Both the position numbers and the translations under genes were made by a program. A stretch of DNA of 64,000 bases from assembly GCF_900105185.1 (NCBI RefSeq), contig NZ_FNTJ01000001.1, forward strand, positions 186,001 to 250,000, in the 5' to 3' direction. Position 1 is the first letter of the stretch. Each line of letters begins with the position of its first letter. The notes below the pieces were generated by a model. That model searched no databases. It saw only the letters and a program-made list of their open reading frames with translations, and was not told where the DNA came from. Of this stretch, positions 27,237 to 40,102 are shown in pieces. This DNA is from Pseudomonas saponiphila (GTDB taxonomy: Bacteria > Pseudomonadota > Gammaproteobacteria > Pseudomonadales > Pseudomonadaceae).

Positions 27237-28496
27237 TCAATGGGCTTGCGCCTTGGCCACCGGGGCATCCTGGGTGACATGGCGTACCAGCCTGCCGATG
27301 CTCAGGCCCTGCAACAGGATCGACGACAGCACCACGATGTAAGTGATGCTCAGTACCAGGTCACGCTCCGGCCCCAGGGGCAAAGCCAGCGCCAGGGCCA
27401 CCGAGACGCCACCCCGCAGGCCGCCCCAGGTCAGCACGCGGATGGTGCCCCGGGGCACGCTGCGCCAGCGCCGCAGCAGCAGGATCGCCGGGGCCACGGT
27501 GAGCAGGCGCGAAAGCACAATGGCTACCGCCAGCAGGCTTGCGGCCGCCAGGTGCAGCCAGTTGAACGGCAGCAGCAACAGTTCCAGGCCGATCAGGGCG
27601 AACAGCAAGGCGTTGAGCATGTCGTCCAGCAGTTCCCAGAAACCATCCAGGTAGCGCCGGGTCATGTCGTTCATCGCCAGGTTGCGCCCCAGGTTGCCGA
27701 TGATCAGGCCCGCCACCACCATGGCAATCGGTGCCGAGACGTGGATCTCGCTGGCCATCGCCGAGCCGCCGATCACCAGGGCCAGCGTCAGCATCACCTC
27801 GATCTGGTGTTGCTCGATGCTCTTGATCATCAGGTACACCAGATAGCCGATCAGCCCGCCGAACAGCACGCCGCCAATGGCTTCATGCACGAACAGCCAG
27901 GCGGTGGCGGCCACCGTCGGGGTTTCACCCAGTTGGGCGATGCCCAGTAACACGGTGAACACCACCACCGCGGTGCCGTCGTTGAACAGCGACTCGCCGA
28001 CGATGGTGGTCTTCAGTGGTTTTGACGCGTTGGCGGTGCGCAGTACGCCCAGCACCGCAATGGGATCGGTGGGGGAGATCAGCGCACCGAACAGCAGGCA
28101 GTAGAGGAAGCTCACGTGCCAGCCGAACAGGCCGAAGATCCAGTAGGCCAGGCTGCCGATGACGAAGGTCGCGATCAGCACGCCCACCGTGGCCAACAGG
28201 CCGATGGGCCAGCGATAGCTGCGCAGGTCTTTGAGGTTGACGTGCAGGGCGCCGGCGAACAGCAGGAACGAGAGCATCCAGTTCATCAGCAGATCGCCGA
28301 AGTCGATCTTGCCGATCAGTTCCTCGACGTGTTCCTCAAGGCCTGGGAAGCCCAGGTAACTCAAGCCCTGCAGCAACAGCGAGAACAGCAGGGCGGTGAC
28401 CATCACGCCGATGGTCGGCGGCAGGCCGATAAAACGGAAATTCACATAAGTGAGCAGGGTGGTCAGGCAGATAAAGGCGGCGACAAGTTCAAGCAT
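27237..28496 (-). CDS. Na+/H+ (cation/proton) antiporter, CPA1 type
   Basis: A 419-residue inner-membrane antiporter with about 12 hydrophobic segments. GALISPTDPIAVLGVLR and VGESLFNDGTAVVVF are characteristic of the CPA1/NhaP group; the acidic Asp in each motif carries ion binding and transport. The start at 28496 (MLELVAAFICLTTLL) has AAAGGAG upstream, while the 20 upstream in-frame residues are hydrophilic and repeat-derived. No regulator or accessory protein is adjacent. The precise cation is unknown. Confidence 0.88.
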   Translation of the reverse strand: MLELVAAFICLTTLLTYVNFRFIGLPPTIGVMVTALLFSLLLQGLSYLGFPGLEEHVEELIGKIDFGDLLMNWMLSFLLFAGALHVNLKDLRSYRWPIGLLATVGVLIATFVIGSLAYWIFGLFGWHVSFLYCLLFGALISPTDPIAVLGVLRTANASKPLKTTIVGESLFNDGTAVVVFTVLLGIAQLGETPTVAATAWLFVHEAIGGVLFGGLIGYLVYLMIKSIEQHQIEVMLTLALVIGGSAMASEIHVSAPIAMVVAGLIIGNLGRNLAMNDMTRRYLDGFWELLDDMLNALLFALIGLELLLLPFNWLHLAAASLLAVAIVLSRLLTVAPAILLLRRWRSVPRGTIRVLTWGGLRGGVSVALALALPLGPERDLVLSITYIVVLSSILLQGLSIGRLVRHVTQDAPVAKAQAH

Positions 28497-28860
28497 CCGG
28501 ACTCCTTTGGATGATCGCAGGGAAAAAAGCTTCAAGTGACGAGCTTCAAGCGGCAAGTGTGCAGCGTCTGGCCAGGGGCCTGAGGTGGGTCGTGTCGGGG
28601 TTTACCCGCCCCATTGACCGCAGTAGTGGCACGATGTTGCAGGCACTTGCCTAAAAAGCGGGTTTCGGCAGCCAGCTGCGGGTGGCGTTGGGCAGCAGGG
28701 CCATGCTGACGAAGTGCCTGCTATCGCTGCCAGAAATGCCAGCGGCCCGTGCAGGCAGGCCAGCATCATGCGAGGATTCGCCCTCGGCGGCCGGCGCAAG
28801 TATAGGCAGCCGGGGACGCAGGATGAATCGATTCTCTTTCGGGCCAACAGGGAGTGTGCG
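28497..28860. other. Divergent intergenic gap with repeat fragment
   Basis: About 364 bp between the divergent antiporter and EamA genes. It holds a short AGCTTCAAG-type repeat at 28529-28565. I see no gene or RNA with support. An apparent sigma-54-like box at 28627-28641 has the wrong spacing. Confidence 0.45.
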
Positions 28861-29694
28861 GTGCTGGCGACAAGTCTGGTTCTAGTGGCGGCGCTGCTGC
28901 ATGCGGCATGGAATACCCTGATCAAGTTCAGCGGCGAGCGCCTGTTGGTGGTGGCCTGCATGGACAGCGTGGCTCTGTTGTTCGTGGCAAGTATGCTGTT
29001 TTTCCTGCAACGGCCGCCGTTGGAGCTCTGGCCCTGGATCATCGCCTCGGCGGCCTTCGAGCTCTTGTATCGCTATCTGTTGATCCAGGCGTATCGGGTG
29101 GGCGACCTGGGGCTGGTCTATCCACTGATGCGCGGTCTGTCGCCACTGGTGGTGCTGGCCTTGACCCTGATCTTTGCCGGTGAGGAGCTCACTATCCGGC
29201 AGATCCTCGGCATCCTGCTGATTCCCTTCGGCATGCTCTGCCTGCTCTGGCAGGGCGGCGGCGGGGCGCGCCTGCCCTGGAGCATGTTGCCGGTGGTGGC
29301 GTTGATCGGCCTGTGCATCGGTTGCTACACCTTCATCGACGGCCAGGCCTTGCGTCGCTGGTCCCATCCGCTGGACTACCTGACCTGGGTCACTTTGCTC
29401 AGTGCCTGGCCCTTTCCGCTGCTGGCCATGGTCTGCAAGCGCCCGGCCTTTGTCCTGTTCTGGCGCGAACAATGGCGCCTGGGGCTCAGCGTCGGATTCT
29501 GTGTGCTGTTGAGCTATGCCCTGGTGCTGTGGGCCATGCAGCTGGGGTCGATTGCCGAAGCGGCGGCGTTGCGCGAGATCAGTGTGATTTTGGTGGTGCT
29601 GTTCGGCATGCGCTACCTGAAAGAACCTTTCGGCCGGCCACGGCTCTTAGCCTGTGGGATGGTACTGATCGGCATGTTGGTGATGAAGTTCTGA
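28861..29694 (+). CDS. EamA/DMT family membrane transporter
   Basis: A 277-residue integral membrane protein with about ten hydrophobic segments in two repeats, the drug/metabolite transporter layout. The first contains LLHAAWNTLIKFSGERLL and GDLGLVYPLMRGLSPLVV, the second begins near VVALIGLCIGCYTFIDG. The GTG at 28861 is preferred because AGGGAG lies six bases upstream and the protein starts at the first membrane segment; upstream in-frame sequence is hydrophilic. Exporter or importer substrate is unknown. The MAPEG-like gene follows 38 bp later. Confidence 0.82.
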   Translation: MLATSLVLVAALLHAAWNTLIKFSGERLLVVACMDSVALLFVASMLFFLQRPPLELWPWIIASAAFELLYRYLLIQAYRVGDLGLVYPLMRGLSPLVVLALTLIFAGEELTIRQILGILLIPFGMLCLLWQGGGGARLPWSMLPVVALIGLCIGCYTFIDGQALRRWSHPLDYLTWVTLLSAWPFPLLAMVCKRPAFVLFWREQWRLGLSVGFCVLLSYALVLWAMQLGSIAEAAALREISVILVVLFGMRYLKEPFGRPRLLACGMVLIGMLVMKF

Positions 29695-29732
29695 AGACCC
29701 CCCTGAAAACTTAAAAAAAAAGGATGTGCTCC

Positions 29733-30116
29733 ATGACTGTCGCTTTCTGGTGTGTGTTGATCGCCATTGTCCTGCCGTACCTGTGTACCGCCATTGCCAA
29801 GGGCGCCGGCAAATACGGGCTTCGTTACAACCATGATCCGCGGGCGTTCCTCAATACCCTGGAGGGGCTGCCCAAACGGGCCCACAACGCGCAGCTCAAC
29901 GGTTTCGAGGTGACCCCGGCATTTGCGGCGGCGGTGATCATCGCCCACGTGGCGGGCAACGCTGAGCTGGTGACGATCAACGTGCTGGCGGTGCTGTTTA
30001 TCACCAGCCGCCTGCTGTACATGATCTGCTACCTGGCGGACTGGGCGATCCTGCGCTCCCTGGTGTGGTTTGTGGGCATGGGCCTGATCGCCAGCTTCTT
30101 CTTCGTTTCAGTCTGA
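29733..30116 (+). CDS. MAPEG family membrane protein
   Basis: A 127-residue membrane protein with four hydrophobic segments (MTVAFWCVLIAIVLPYLC first). The motif GLPKRAHNAQLNGFEVTPAFAAAV resembles the MAPEG superfamily consensus (R-A-x-N-A-x-x-N), to which microsomal glutathione transferases belong. Bacterial members are poorly understood. The start at 29733 follows AGGA by eight bases. The gene lies 38 bp behind the EamA gene and may share its transcript. Confidence 0.85.
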   Translation: MTVAFWCVLIAIVLPYLCTAIAKGAGKYGLRYNHDPRAFLNTLEGLPKRAHNAQLNGFEVTPAFAAAVIIAHVAGNAELVTINVLAVLFITSRLLYMICYLADWAILRSLVWFVGMGLIASFFFVSV

Positions 30117-30167
30117 AACACCCTCTTGCAGGAGCCGGCCGCCCGCGATGGCGGCCGTGAAGACGCT

Positions 30168-30190
30168 TTCGCCGGCAAGCCGGCTCCTAC
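30168..30190. repeat. Reverse REP copy with a diverged forward partner
   Basis: A clear reverse REP. A degenerate forward copy (CAGGAGCCGGCC...) starts near 30128, so this was probably an inverted pair between convergent genes. Confidence 0.75.
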
Positions 30191-30196
30191 AACGGG

Positions 30197-31372
30197 TCAC
30201 GGGGTGTCGGGCACTTCCGGCACTTTGGGCAGCGCCGCGCCCTTGGGCCAGAGCATCCAGATCTGCCCCTGCTGCTTCATGTCGCCGGCCAGTTGCCCGG
30301 CCGCCTCGCCGGTGCCCCAGAACAGGTCGGCACGGACTTCGCCGGTAATTGCGCCGCCCGTGTCTTGCGCGGCCACGGGGCGTACCAGGCTGCTGCCATC
30401 CGGGCGGGTGGTGGATAACCACAGCAAGCTGCCCAGGGGAATCACCTTGCGGTCCACCGCGACGCTGTAGCCGGAAGTCAGCGGCACGTTCAATGAGCCA
30501 CGGGGGCCTTCGTTGCTGTCCGGGTTGCGGTTGAAGAAGACGTAGCTGGGGTTGCTGCCCAGCAGTTCGGGAATCCGCGTCGGATGAGCCTTGGCCCAGG
30601 CGGCGATGGTGCCCATGGTCACGTCTTCTTTGTTCAATTCGCCCTGCTCCACCAGCCAACGGCCGATGGGGCGGTACGGATGGCCGTTCTGGTCGGCATA
30701 ACCGATCCGCAGTTGGCGTCCGTCGTCCAGCTGGATCCTTCCCGAACCCTGGATCTGCAGAAACTGCAGGTCCATCGGATCGGTCAGCCAGGCCAGCACC
30801 GGAGCCTTGACTCCCTTGGTTTCGATGGTCGCCGCGTCGTCATAGGGTTTGAGCACCCGGCCTTCGAGCCGGCCTCGCAGGCGCTTGCCCTTGAGTTCCG
30901 GGTAGAGGCTGTCCAGGGCGACGATGATCATGTCGTCCGGCACCCCGTACACCGGCACGTTAGCGCTCGGCGTCTGGGTCAGGCTGCCGGGATACACCGG
31001 TTCGTAGTAGCCAGTGATCAGGCCGGTGCTGCTGCCGCTGCCCGAGCGCAGGCCGTAGACCTGCAGGTGCTCCTTGAGAAAGCTGCGGATGGCTGTCGGG
31101 GTCTGCTGCACATTGGCCGCTGCCGTGCAGGTGGCGCCCCAGATCGGATCGGCCTTCAAGCGGGTGCAGGCACTGCGCCAGGCACCGAAACCGGCCAGCA
31201 GGTCGTTGTCGGCGACGCTGGGCAGGGACTCCCAGGGGGCACTGTTGTAAGTGGCCAGGGCGTGGGTCTGCTGGACCTTGCTGGTGTCGCCGCCGTTGCA
31301 GCCGGCGAGCAGCGCCAGGGCCGGCAGGGCCCAGAGCAGGTGGCGACGCCAGCGGAGGAAGCTCGGGTTCAT
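30197..31372 (-). CDS. mltA: Membrane-bound lytic murein transglycosylase A
   Basis: MltA is an outer-membrane lipoprotein that cleaves peptidoglycan glycan strands with formation of 1,6-anhydro-muramic acid. The 391-residue protein has a lipobox (ALLAGC, Cys-25). LITGYYEPVYPGSL and LAWLTDPMDLQFLQIQGSGRI form the MltA domain. The C-terminal 3D domain contains AAQDTGGAITGEVRADLFWG with the catalytic aspartates. Length agrees with the family (about 365-395). It lies convergent to the MAPEG gene and divergent from the cytochrome-like gene. Confidence 0.94.
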   Translation of the reverse strand: MNPSFLRWRRHLLWALPALALLAGCNGGDTSKVQQTHALATYNSAPWESLPSVADNDLLAGFGAWRSACTRLKADPIWGATCTAAANVQQTPTAIRSFLKEHLQVYGLRSGSGSSTGLITGYYEPVYPGSLTQTPSANVPVYGVPDDMIIVALDSLYPELKGKRLRGRLEGRVLKPYDDAATIETKGVKAPVLAWLTDPMDLQFLQIQGSGRIQLDDGRQLRIGYADQNGHPYRPIGRWLVEQGELNKEDVTMGTIAAWAKAHPTRIPELLGSNPSYVFFNRNPDSNEGPRGSLNVPLTSGYSVAVDRKVIPLGSLLWLSTTRPDGSSLVRPVAAQDTGGAITGEVRADLFWGTGEAAGQLAGDMKQQGQIWMLWPKGAALPKVPEVPDTP

Positions 31373-31503
31373 GCTGTGTGTCCTTGGGGGGTATCCATCA
31401 GCGGCATGACGATGGACAACCCCTATTGTTAATAGGGCTATTGGTGTTTGCCGGGGAGGCGAGGATACTGGCCGCCGTTTCCGTGACCTGACCTGAAGCC
31501 ACC

Positions 31504-31953
31504 ATGACGCTAAAAAGACTTTCCGTTGTATTGCTGGCCTGCCTGACGCTTTCCGCCTGTGGCGGTGTCGACCCCAACTCCCCCCTGGGCCAGCGCAAGG
31601 CGATCTTCAAACAGATGCTCAAGACCGGCGAGGACCTGGGGGGCATGCTGCGTGGGCGGATTCCTTTCGACGGCGCACGTTTTGCCGAAGGCGCAGTGAA
31701 GCTGGATGCCTTGTCCCATGAGCCCTGGAAGCATTTTCCCGAGGTCCGGGAAGAGGACCACAGCAGCGCCACCGATGATGTCTGGCGCAAGCAGGCGCGT
31801 TTCCAGGAGCTGGCGCGCAGCCTCGAAGCGGCCACCGCCGAGTTGGTGACCATCAGTCAGGTCCAGCCCTACAAGGCCAGCAATCTGGGGCCGGCCGTGC
31901 AGAAAGTCGAGGATGTCTGCAGTGCCTGCCACAAAGAGTTTCGCAATCATTGA
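31504..31953 (+). CDS. Cytochrome c'-like lipoprotein
   Basis: A 149-residue secreted protein. The N-terminus ends in a lipobox (LTLSAC, Cys-19), suggesting a lipid-anchored protein. A single haem c site, CSACH (Cys-139, Cys-142, His-143), sits at the extreme C-terminus, typical of cytochrome c prime. The mid part is a predicted four-helix bundle. Members bind NO or transfer electrons; the role here is unknown. Located between mltA and the DUF1090 gene. Upstream ribosome binding site is weak. Confidence 0.83.
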   Translation: MTLKRLSVVLLACLTLSACGGVDPNSPLGQRKAIFKQMLKTGEDLGGMLRGRIPFDGARFAEGAVKLDALSHEPWKHFPEVREEDHSSATDDVWRKQARFQELARSLEAATAELVTISQVQPYKASNLGPAVQKVEDVCSACHKEFRNH

Positions 31954-31981
31954 GTGACAGCGTTGCCAGGGAGGGCGACGG

Positions 31982-32377
31982 TTACTTGTCCAGTTCGTCC
32001 AGGGCTTGCTGCAGTTCCTTGCGCGACTCGGCGAGCTTGTCCTTGCGCTTGTTGATCTTCTCCGAGTCGCCTTTCTTCATGGCCTTTTCCAGGTCGGCCT
32101 GACGCCGGCTGACTTCATGCTTGGCTTCCAGCACCTTGTTTTCCCGATCCTTCTTCAGCGAAGCATCGGTGCAATGGGCGGTGACTTCGCTCAGGGCGCG
32201 CTCCAGGCCGGCCTGCTGATCGCTGTTGCCGTGGGCCTTGGCCTGTTCGATCTGGGTCATGATGGCCTGGCGCTTGGCGGCGCAGCCGGTCAGTGGCTGG
32301 GCTTGTTCGGCGGCCAGCAGGGGCGCGCTCATCAGGCTGCACAGGGTCAGGGCAGCGAGGGAGGGAAACAGTTTCAT
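31982..32377 (-). CDS. DUF1090 family periplasmic protein (YqjC-like)
   Basis: A 131-residue secreted protein: signal peptide MKLFPSLAALTLCSLMSAPL followed by a short Cys-containing region and a long charged helix (KKDRENKVLEAKHEVSRRQA...), predicted coiled coil. This is the DUF1090/YqjC layout; function unknown, often stress related in Enterobacteria. The start at 32377 has AGGCTC upstream, weak but acceptable. It follows ligB on the same strand with a 125-bp gap. Confidence 0.82.
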   Translation of the reverse strand: MKLFPSLAALTLCSLMSAPLLAAEQAQPLTGCAAKRQAIMTQIEQAKAHGNSDQQAGLERALSEVTAHCTDASLKKDRENKVLEAKHEVSRRQADLEKAMKKGDSEKINKRKDKLAESRKELQQALDELDK

Positions 32378-32502
32378 GGAAGGCTCCAGGTGAAAAAAGA
32401 TCAAAAAATAACCAATGAAAAAATACTGACTGTCATACCGGGAATGGGCTGTTGGAGCGCATTCCTGCCGGGGTGGTTCAATTTGCGCCCCCGGATAGCG
32501 GC

Positions 32503-35580
<3,078 letters not shown>

Positions 35581-35599
35581 CTCGACGGTTTCCTAAAAT

Positions 35600-36595
35600 T
35601 TACCGATGGTGAGTGTCGCCAGCCGGTCGCTGAAAATGGCGGACCTGGATCTGGAAACCATTACGTAAGCCTACATAGAGGCTTTCCCCGGGAGTCAGTC
35701 CCGCAGCGGTGGCCCAACGGGCCAAGTCATCTTGTTCGAACCCTAGCCAGAGATCGCCGCAAGCCTCTTTGGCCCAGCTCTGGTTGTGGCTGCACAAGTC
35801 TGTTACCAACAGGCTGCCGCCTGGTTGCAGCAATTGGGCCATCTGCTTAAGGGCCTCGGCCGGTGCGGCGAAATGGTGCAGGACCATGTTCAGCACCACG
35901 CAGTCGGCCGTCAGTTGTACGCCATCCAGTGCATCGGCCAGTTGCAGGCTGACGTTAGCCAGTGTTTCGCGTTCACACAGCTGACGGGCCAGTTCAAGCA
36001 TCGCCGGGCTGTTGTCCAGCGCGGTGACCCGGGCAAAGCGTCGGGCCAGGTCGGGGAGAAAACCACCGTCGCCAGGGCCCACTTCAATGGCCGTGGCCAT
36101 TGCCTTGAAGCTCAGCTTGTCCAGTAGCGCGAGCACGCTGTCGCGGTACTGGGGCAGTCCTGCGATCAGGTCCTGCTGGGCGCGGAATTTATCCGCCACC
36201 CGGGAAAAAAAGTCCTGGCTGGCTGCGGCCCGTTGCCGGTGCACCAGGCCAATCCGATTCTGGACATCCGCCGGCAGTCGCATCTGGTCGACTTCGTCCA
36301 GCAGGGCGGCGTGCAGCTTGCCGCCCAGGAGTTCGGTGTGGGGCAGGGCGCGGCGATAGAAAATCGCGTTGCCTTCACGGCGGGTCGCCACCAGGCTGGC
36401 TTGGGCCAGGACCTTCAAATGGTGGCTCATGCCCGACTGGCCGATGGCAAAGATCTGCGCCAGTTCCAGTACGCCGAACGAGTCGTTGCTCAGGGCGCGC
36501 AATACATTGAGTCGCAAAGGATCGCCGCCGGCCTTGCACAGGGCGGCCAGCTCGTCGCAATCGTCATGCTCAATGGAGGGGGCGCTCAGGTTCAT
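35600..36595 (-). CDS. Predicted SahR-type regulator: ArsR domain fused to methyltransferase-like domain
   Basis: A 331-residue fusion. Residues 10-95 form an ArsR winged helix (LRLNVLRALSNDSFG, then GQSGMSHHLKVLAQ as recognition helix). Residues from about 165 form a SAM-binding fold with motif I EVGPGDGGFLPDLA (171-184) and a VVLNMVLHHFAAPAEAL block. The known SahR regulators of Proteobacteria have this architecture and respond to SAH to control methionine-cycle genes. Sitting before metK with a palindrome at 36636-36659 supports this role. Enzymatic activity is not excluded. The start at 36595 is chosen over one nine codons upstream. Confidence 0.85.
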   Translation of the reverse strand: MNLSAPSIEHDDCDELAALCKAGGDPLRLNVLRALSNDSFGVLELAQIFAIGQSGMSHHLKVLAQASLVATRREGNAIFYRRALPHTELLGGKLHAALLDEVDQMRLPADVQNRIGLVHRQRAAASQDFFSRVADKFRAQQDLIAGLPQYRDSVLALLDKLSFKAMATAIEVGPGDGGFLPDLARRFARVTALDNSPAMLELARQLCERETLANVSLQLADALDGVQLTADCVVLNMVLHHFAAPAEALKQMAQLLQPGGSLLVTDLCSHNQSWAKEACGDLWLGFEQDDLARWATAAGLTPGESLYVGLRNGFQIQVRHFQRPAGDTHHR

Positions 36596-36635
36596 AGGGG
36601 CGCAGTCTAGAGGTGCCTGCAAAGGCCTGCAAGAT

Positions 36636-36659
36636 CAATATCAAAAAGTTTTGATATTG
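36636..36659. promoter_or_regulatory. Perfect palindrome, likely operator of the SahR-type regulator
   Basis: Two perfect 11-bp arms (CAATATCAAAA and its complement) around an AG centre, 41 bp before the regulator's start codon and about 195 bp before tkt. ArsR-family operators are AT-rich palindromes of this kind. Autoregulation of the sahR-metK operon is inference; an effect on tkt is possible but less likely. Confidence 0.7.
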
Positions 36660-36854
36660 CCTGGTGGGAGGCCTCTGCCAGAGCCTTGGCCGGCCCTGTC
36701 GGCCGGCGACAAGTGGGTTTTCCCTGGTGATTGCCGGCTTATCCGTGGGAAAAACATGCCTGAGTGACTATCTGTCATTGCCCCCGCCAGACGCCTGAGG
36801 GAAAATGCAGGCCTTTTTTCCGTTTCGTTTTATTCAATCCTCAGGAGATCAGCG

Positions 36855-38852
36855 ATGCCCAGCCGTCGTGAGCGTGCCAACGCCATTCGTGCCCTCAGCA
36901 TGGATGCCGTGCAAAAAGCCAACAGCGGCCATCCAGGTGCCCCCATGGGTATGGCGGATATCGCCGAAGTACTTTGGCGTGACTACCTCAAGCACAACCC
37001 GAGCAATCCATCCTTCGCCGACCGTGACCGCTTCGTGCTGTCCAACGGTCATGGCTCGATGCTGATCTACTCGCTGCTGCACCTGACCGGCTACGACCTG
37101 TCGATCGATGACCTGAAGAACTTCCGCCAACTGCACAGCCGCACCCCGGGCCACCCGGAATTCGGCTACACCCCGGGCGTGGAAACCACCACTGGTCCGT
37201 TGGGCCAGGGCCTGGCCAATGCCGTGGGCTTCGCCCTGGCGGAAAAAGTCCTGGCGGCGCAGTTCAACCGTCCGGGCCACAACATCGTCGATCACCACAC
37301 CTACGTGTTCCTGGGTGATGGCTGCATGATGGAAGGCATTTCCCACGAGGTGGCCTCCCTGGCCGGTACCCTGGGCCTGGGCAAGCTGATCGCCTTTTAC
37401 GATGACAACGGCATCTCCATCGATGGTGAAGTCGAAGGCTGGTTCACCGATGACACGCCGAAGCGTTTCGAAGCCTACAACTGGCAGGTGATCCGCAATG
37501 TCGACGGCCACGATCCGGAAGAAATCAAGATCGCCATCGACACCGCGCGCAAGAGCCCGCTGCCGACCCTGATCTGCTGCAAGACCACCATCGGTTTCGG
37601 TTCGCCGAACAAGCAGGGCAAGGAAGACTGCCACGGCGCGCCACTGGGTGCCGAGGAAATCGCCCTGACCCGCGCTGCGCTGAAGTGGAACCATGGCCCG
37701 TTCGAAATCCCGGCTGACATCTACGCCGAGTGGGATGCCAAGGAAGCCGGTCGCGCCGTGGAAGCCGAATGGGATCAGCGTTTCGCTGCCTACTCCGCTG
37801 CGTTCCCTGCCGAAGCCAACGAACTGGTGCGTCGTCTCGCCGGCGATCTGCCAGCGGACTTCGCCGAGAAGGCCAACGCTTATATCGCTGAGGTGGCGGC
37901 CAAGGGCGAAACCATCGCCAGCCGTAAAGCCAGCCAGAACACCCTGAACGCCTTCGGTCCGCTGCTGCCCGAGTTCCTCGGCGGCTCGGCCGACCTGGCC
38001 GGTTCCAACCTGACCCTGTGGAAAGGCTGCAAGGGCGTCAGCGCTGAAGACGCCAGCGGCAACTACATGTACTACGGCGTGCGCGAGTTCGGCATGACCG
38101 CCATCATGAACGGCGTCGCCCTGCACGGCGGCCTGGTGCCTTACGGCGCGACCTTCCTGATGTTCATGGAATACGCTCGCAACGCGGTGCGCATGTCGGC
38201 GCTGATGAAGCAGCGGGTGATCCACGTCTACACCCACGACTCCATCGGCCTGGGCGAAGACGGCCCGACTCACCAGCCGATCGAGCAACTGACCAGCCTG
38301 CGCAGCACCCCGAACCTCGACACCTGGCGCCCGGCCGATGCCGTGGAATCGGCGGTGTCCTGGAAGTACGCCCTGGAGCGCAAGGACGGTCCTTCGGCGC
38401 TGATCTTCTCCCGCCAGAACCTGCAGCACCAAACCCGCGATGCCGGCCAGATCGCCGACATCAGCCGCGGTGGCTACGTGCTGAAAGACTGCGCAGGCGA
38501 GCCTGAGCTGATCCTGATCGCCAGCGGTTCGGAAGTGGGCCTGGCGGTCCAGGCGTTCGACAAGCTGACCGAGCAGGGCCGCAAGGTGCGTGTGGTGTCC
38601 ATGCCGTGCACCAGCGTGTTCGACGCCCAGGATGCCGGCTACAAGCAGTCGGTGTTGCCGCTGCAGGTCAGCGCGCGGATTGCCATCGAAGCTGCCCATG
38701 CCGACTTCTGGTACAAGTACGTCGGCCTGGAAGGTCGGGTGATCGGCATGACCACCTACGGCGAATCGGCCCCTGCGTCGGCTCTGTTCGAAGAGTTCGG
38801 TTTCACCCTGGACAACATCCTGGGCCAGGCCGAAGAGCTGCTGGAAGACTAA
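36855..38852 (+). CDS. tkt: Transketolase
   Basis: Transketolase moves two-carbon ketol units between sugar phosphates in the pentose phosphate pathway, with thiamine diphosphate. The 665-residue protein contains [34 protein letters not shown] with the ThDP/metal motif, and [16 protein letters not shown] at the C-terminus. A good ribosome binding site (AGGAG) lies before the ATG. It heads a gluconeogenesis/Calvin-like block with epd, pgk and fba. Confidence 0.96.
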   Translation: MPSRRERANAIRALSMDAVQKANSGHPGAPMGMADIAEVLWRDYLKHNPSNPSFADRDRFVLSNGHGSMLIYSLLHLTGYDLSIDDLKNFRQLHSRTPGHPEFGYTPGVETTTGPLGQGLANAVGFALAEKVLAAQFNRPGHNIVDHHTYVFLGDGCMMEGISHEVASLAGTLGLGKLIAFYDDNGISIDGEVEGWFTDDTPKRFEAYNWQVIRNVDGHDPEEIKIAIDTARKSPLPTLICCKTTIGFGSPNKQGKEDCHGAPLGAEEIALTRAALKWNHGPFEIPADIYAEWDAKEAGRAVEAEWDQRFAAYSAAFPAEANELVRRLAGDLPADFAEKANAYIAEVAAKGETIASRKASQNTLNAFGPLLPEFLGGSADLAGSNLTLWKGCKGVSAEDASGNYMYYGVREFGMTAIMNGVALHGGLVPYGATFLMFMEYARNAVRMSALMKQRVIHVYTHDSIGLGEDGPTHQPIEQLTSLRSTPNLDTWRPADAVESAVSWKYALERKDGPSALIFSRQNLQHQTRDAGQIADISRGGYVLKDCAGEPELILIASGSEVGLAVQAFDKLTEQGRKVRVVSMPCTSVFDAQDAGYKQSVLPLQVSARIAIEAAHADFWYKYVGLEGRVIGMTTYGESAPASALFEEFGFTLDNILGQAEELLED

Positions 38853-38885
38853 ACCCGGAAGCCGGGTTGTCTGCACTGATGCAAT

Positions 38886-38948
38886 CGCGAGCAAGCTCGC
38901 TCCTACAAGGATGTATGTCGTCCTTGTGGGAGCGAGCTTGCTCGCGAT
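38886..38948. repeat. Inverted repeat of the GCGAGC REP type
   Basis: GCGAGCAAGCTCGCTCCTAC and its inverted copy (GTGGGAGCGAGCTTGCTCGC) flank about 20 bp between tkt and epd. This is the second REP family in the window; a single copy also lies at 51326-51348. It may form a strong RNA hairpin between the two genes. Confidence 0.85.
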
Positions 38949-39005
38949 GACGATGGCGCAGGCAGCACGCAGCTGATGGTTTCATTACCGGTCATTGAGA
39001 ACCCC

Positions 39006-40085
39006 ATGCCTCAACCGCGTCCCTATAAAGTTGCACTCAACGGCTACGGCCGGATTGGTCGTTGCGTCTTGCGTGCTCTGTTCGAGCGAGGGGCCGCGGC
39101 CGGGTTCGAGATCGTCGCCATCAACGATCTGGCCGACATGGCCAGCGTCGAGTACCTGACACGCTTCGACTCCACCCACGGCCGGTTTCCCGGTGAGGTG
39201 AAGGTCGACGGCGATTGTCTGCATATCAATGGCAACTGCGTGAAAGTGCTGCGCAGTGCCACCCCCGAAGGCATCGATTGGGCGTCACTGGACGTCGATC
39301 TGGTGCTGGAATGCTCCGGTGCCTACCACACCCGTGAAGACGGCCAGCGTTTCCTCGACGCCGGCGCGCCGCGGGTGCTGTTCTCCCAGCCGATGGCCAG
39401 CGAGGCGGATGTCGACGCCACCATCGTCTATGGAGTCAATCAGGATTGCCTGACCGGCGCCGAGCTGCTGGTGTCCAATGCCTCCTGCACCACCAACTGC
39501 GGCGTGCCGCTGTTGCGCCTGCTGGATCAGGCCGTTGGCCTGGAGTACGTGTCGATCACCACCATTCACTCGGCGATGAACGACCAGCCGGTGATCGATG
39601 CCTATCACCACGAAGACCTGCGCCGGACCCGTTCGGCGTTCCAGTCGGTGATTCCGGTGTCCACCGGCCTGGCGCGAGGCATCGAGCGCCTGCTGCCGGA
39701 ACTTGCCGGAAGAATCCAGGCCAAAGCCGTGCGGGTGCCGACGGTCAACGTGTCCTGCCTCGACATCACGATGCAGACCGTGAGCGATACCGACGCCCTG
39801 GAGGTCAACCGGATTCTGCGCGAGGCCGCCACCAGCGGTCCGCTCAAGGGCCTGCTGGCCTATACCGAGCTGCCCCACGCGAGCTGTGATTTCAATCATG
39901 ACCCCCATTCGGCGATCGTCGATGCCAGTCAGACCCGTGTTTCCGGCCCCCGGCTGGTGAACATCCTGGCCTGGTTCGACAACGAATGGGGCTTTGCCAA
40001 CCGGATGCTGGATGTTGCTGGGCACTACCTGCAAACAGCCACTCCACGCTCTGCCACTAAACTCTCTGTTTCTGAACAACAGTAA
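39006..40085 (+). CDS. epd: D-erythrose-4-phosphate dehydrogenase
   Basis: Epd oxidises erythrose 4-phosphate to 4-phosphoerythronate with NAD, the first step towards pyridoxal phosphate. The 359-residue protein is GAPDH-like, with [16 protein letters not shown] for NAD binding and the active-site Cys-161 in [10 protein letters not shown]. The larger size and the tkt-epd-pgk order distinguish it from GAPDH. Start MPQPRPYK at 39006; an in-frame ATG 10 codons upstream is also possible. It lies 17 bp before pgk. Confidence 0.9.
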   Translation: MPQPRPYKVALNGYGRIGRCVLRALFERGAAAGFEIVAINDLADMASVEYLTRFDSTHGRFPGEVKVDGDCLHINGNCVKVLRSATPEGIDWASLDVDLVLECSGAYHTREDGQRFLDAGAPRVLFSQPMASEADVDATIVYGVNQDCLTGAELLVSNASCTTNCGVPLLRLLDQAVGLEYVSITTIHSAMNDQPVIDAYHHEDLRRTRSAFQSVIPVSTGLARGIERLLPELAGRIQAKAVRVPTVNVSCLDITMQTVSDTDALEVNRILREAATSGPLKGLLAYTELPHASCDFNHDPHSAIVDASQTRVSGPRLVNILAWFDNEWGFANRMLDVAGHYLQTATPRSATKLSVSEQQ

Positions 40086-40102
40086 CCCAGGAATTGCGAC
40101 CC

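Noticed and set aside
28627..28641. TGGCACGATGTTGCA resembling a sigma-54 promoter
   Set aside because: The spacing between the GG and GC elements is one base short of the strict sigma-54 spacing.
36849..38894. A 681-codon antisense frame over tkt
   Set aside because: Antisense to transketolase, with the same GC-driven composition; no independent support.
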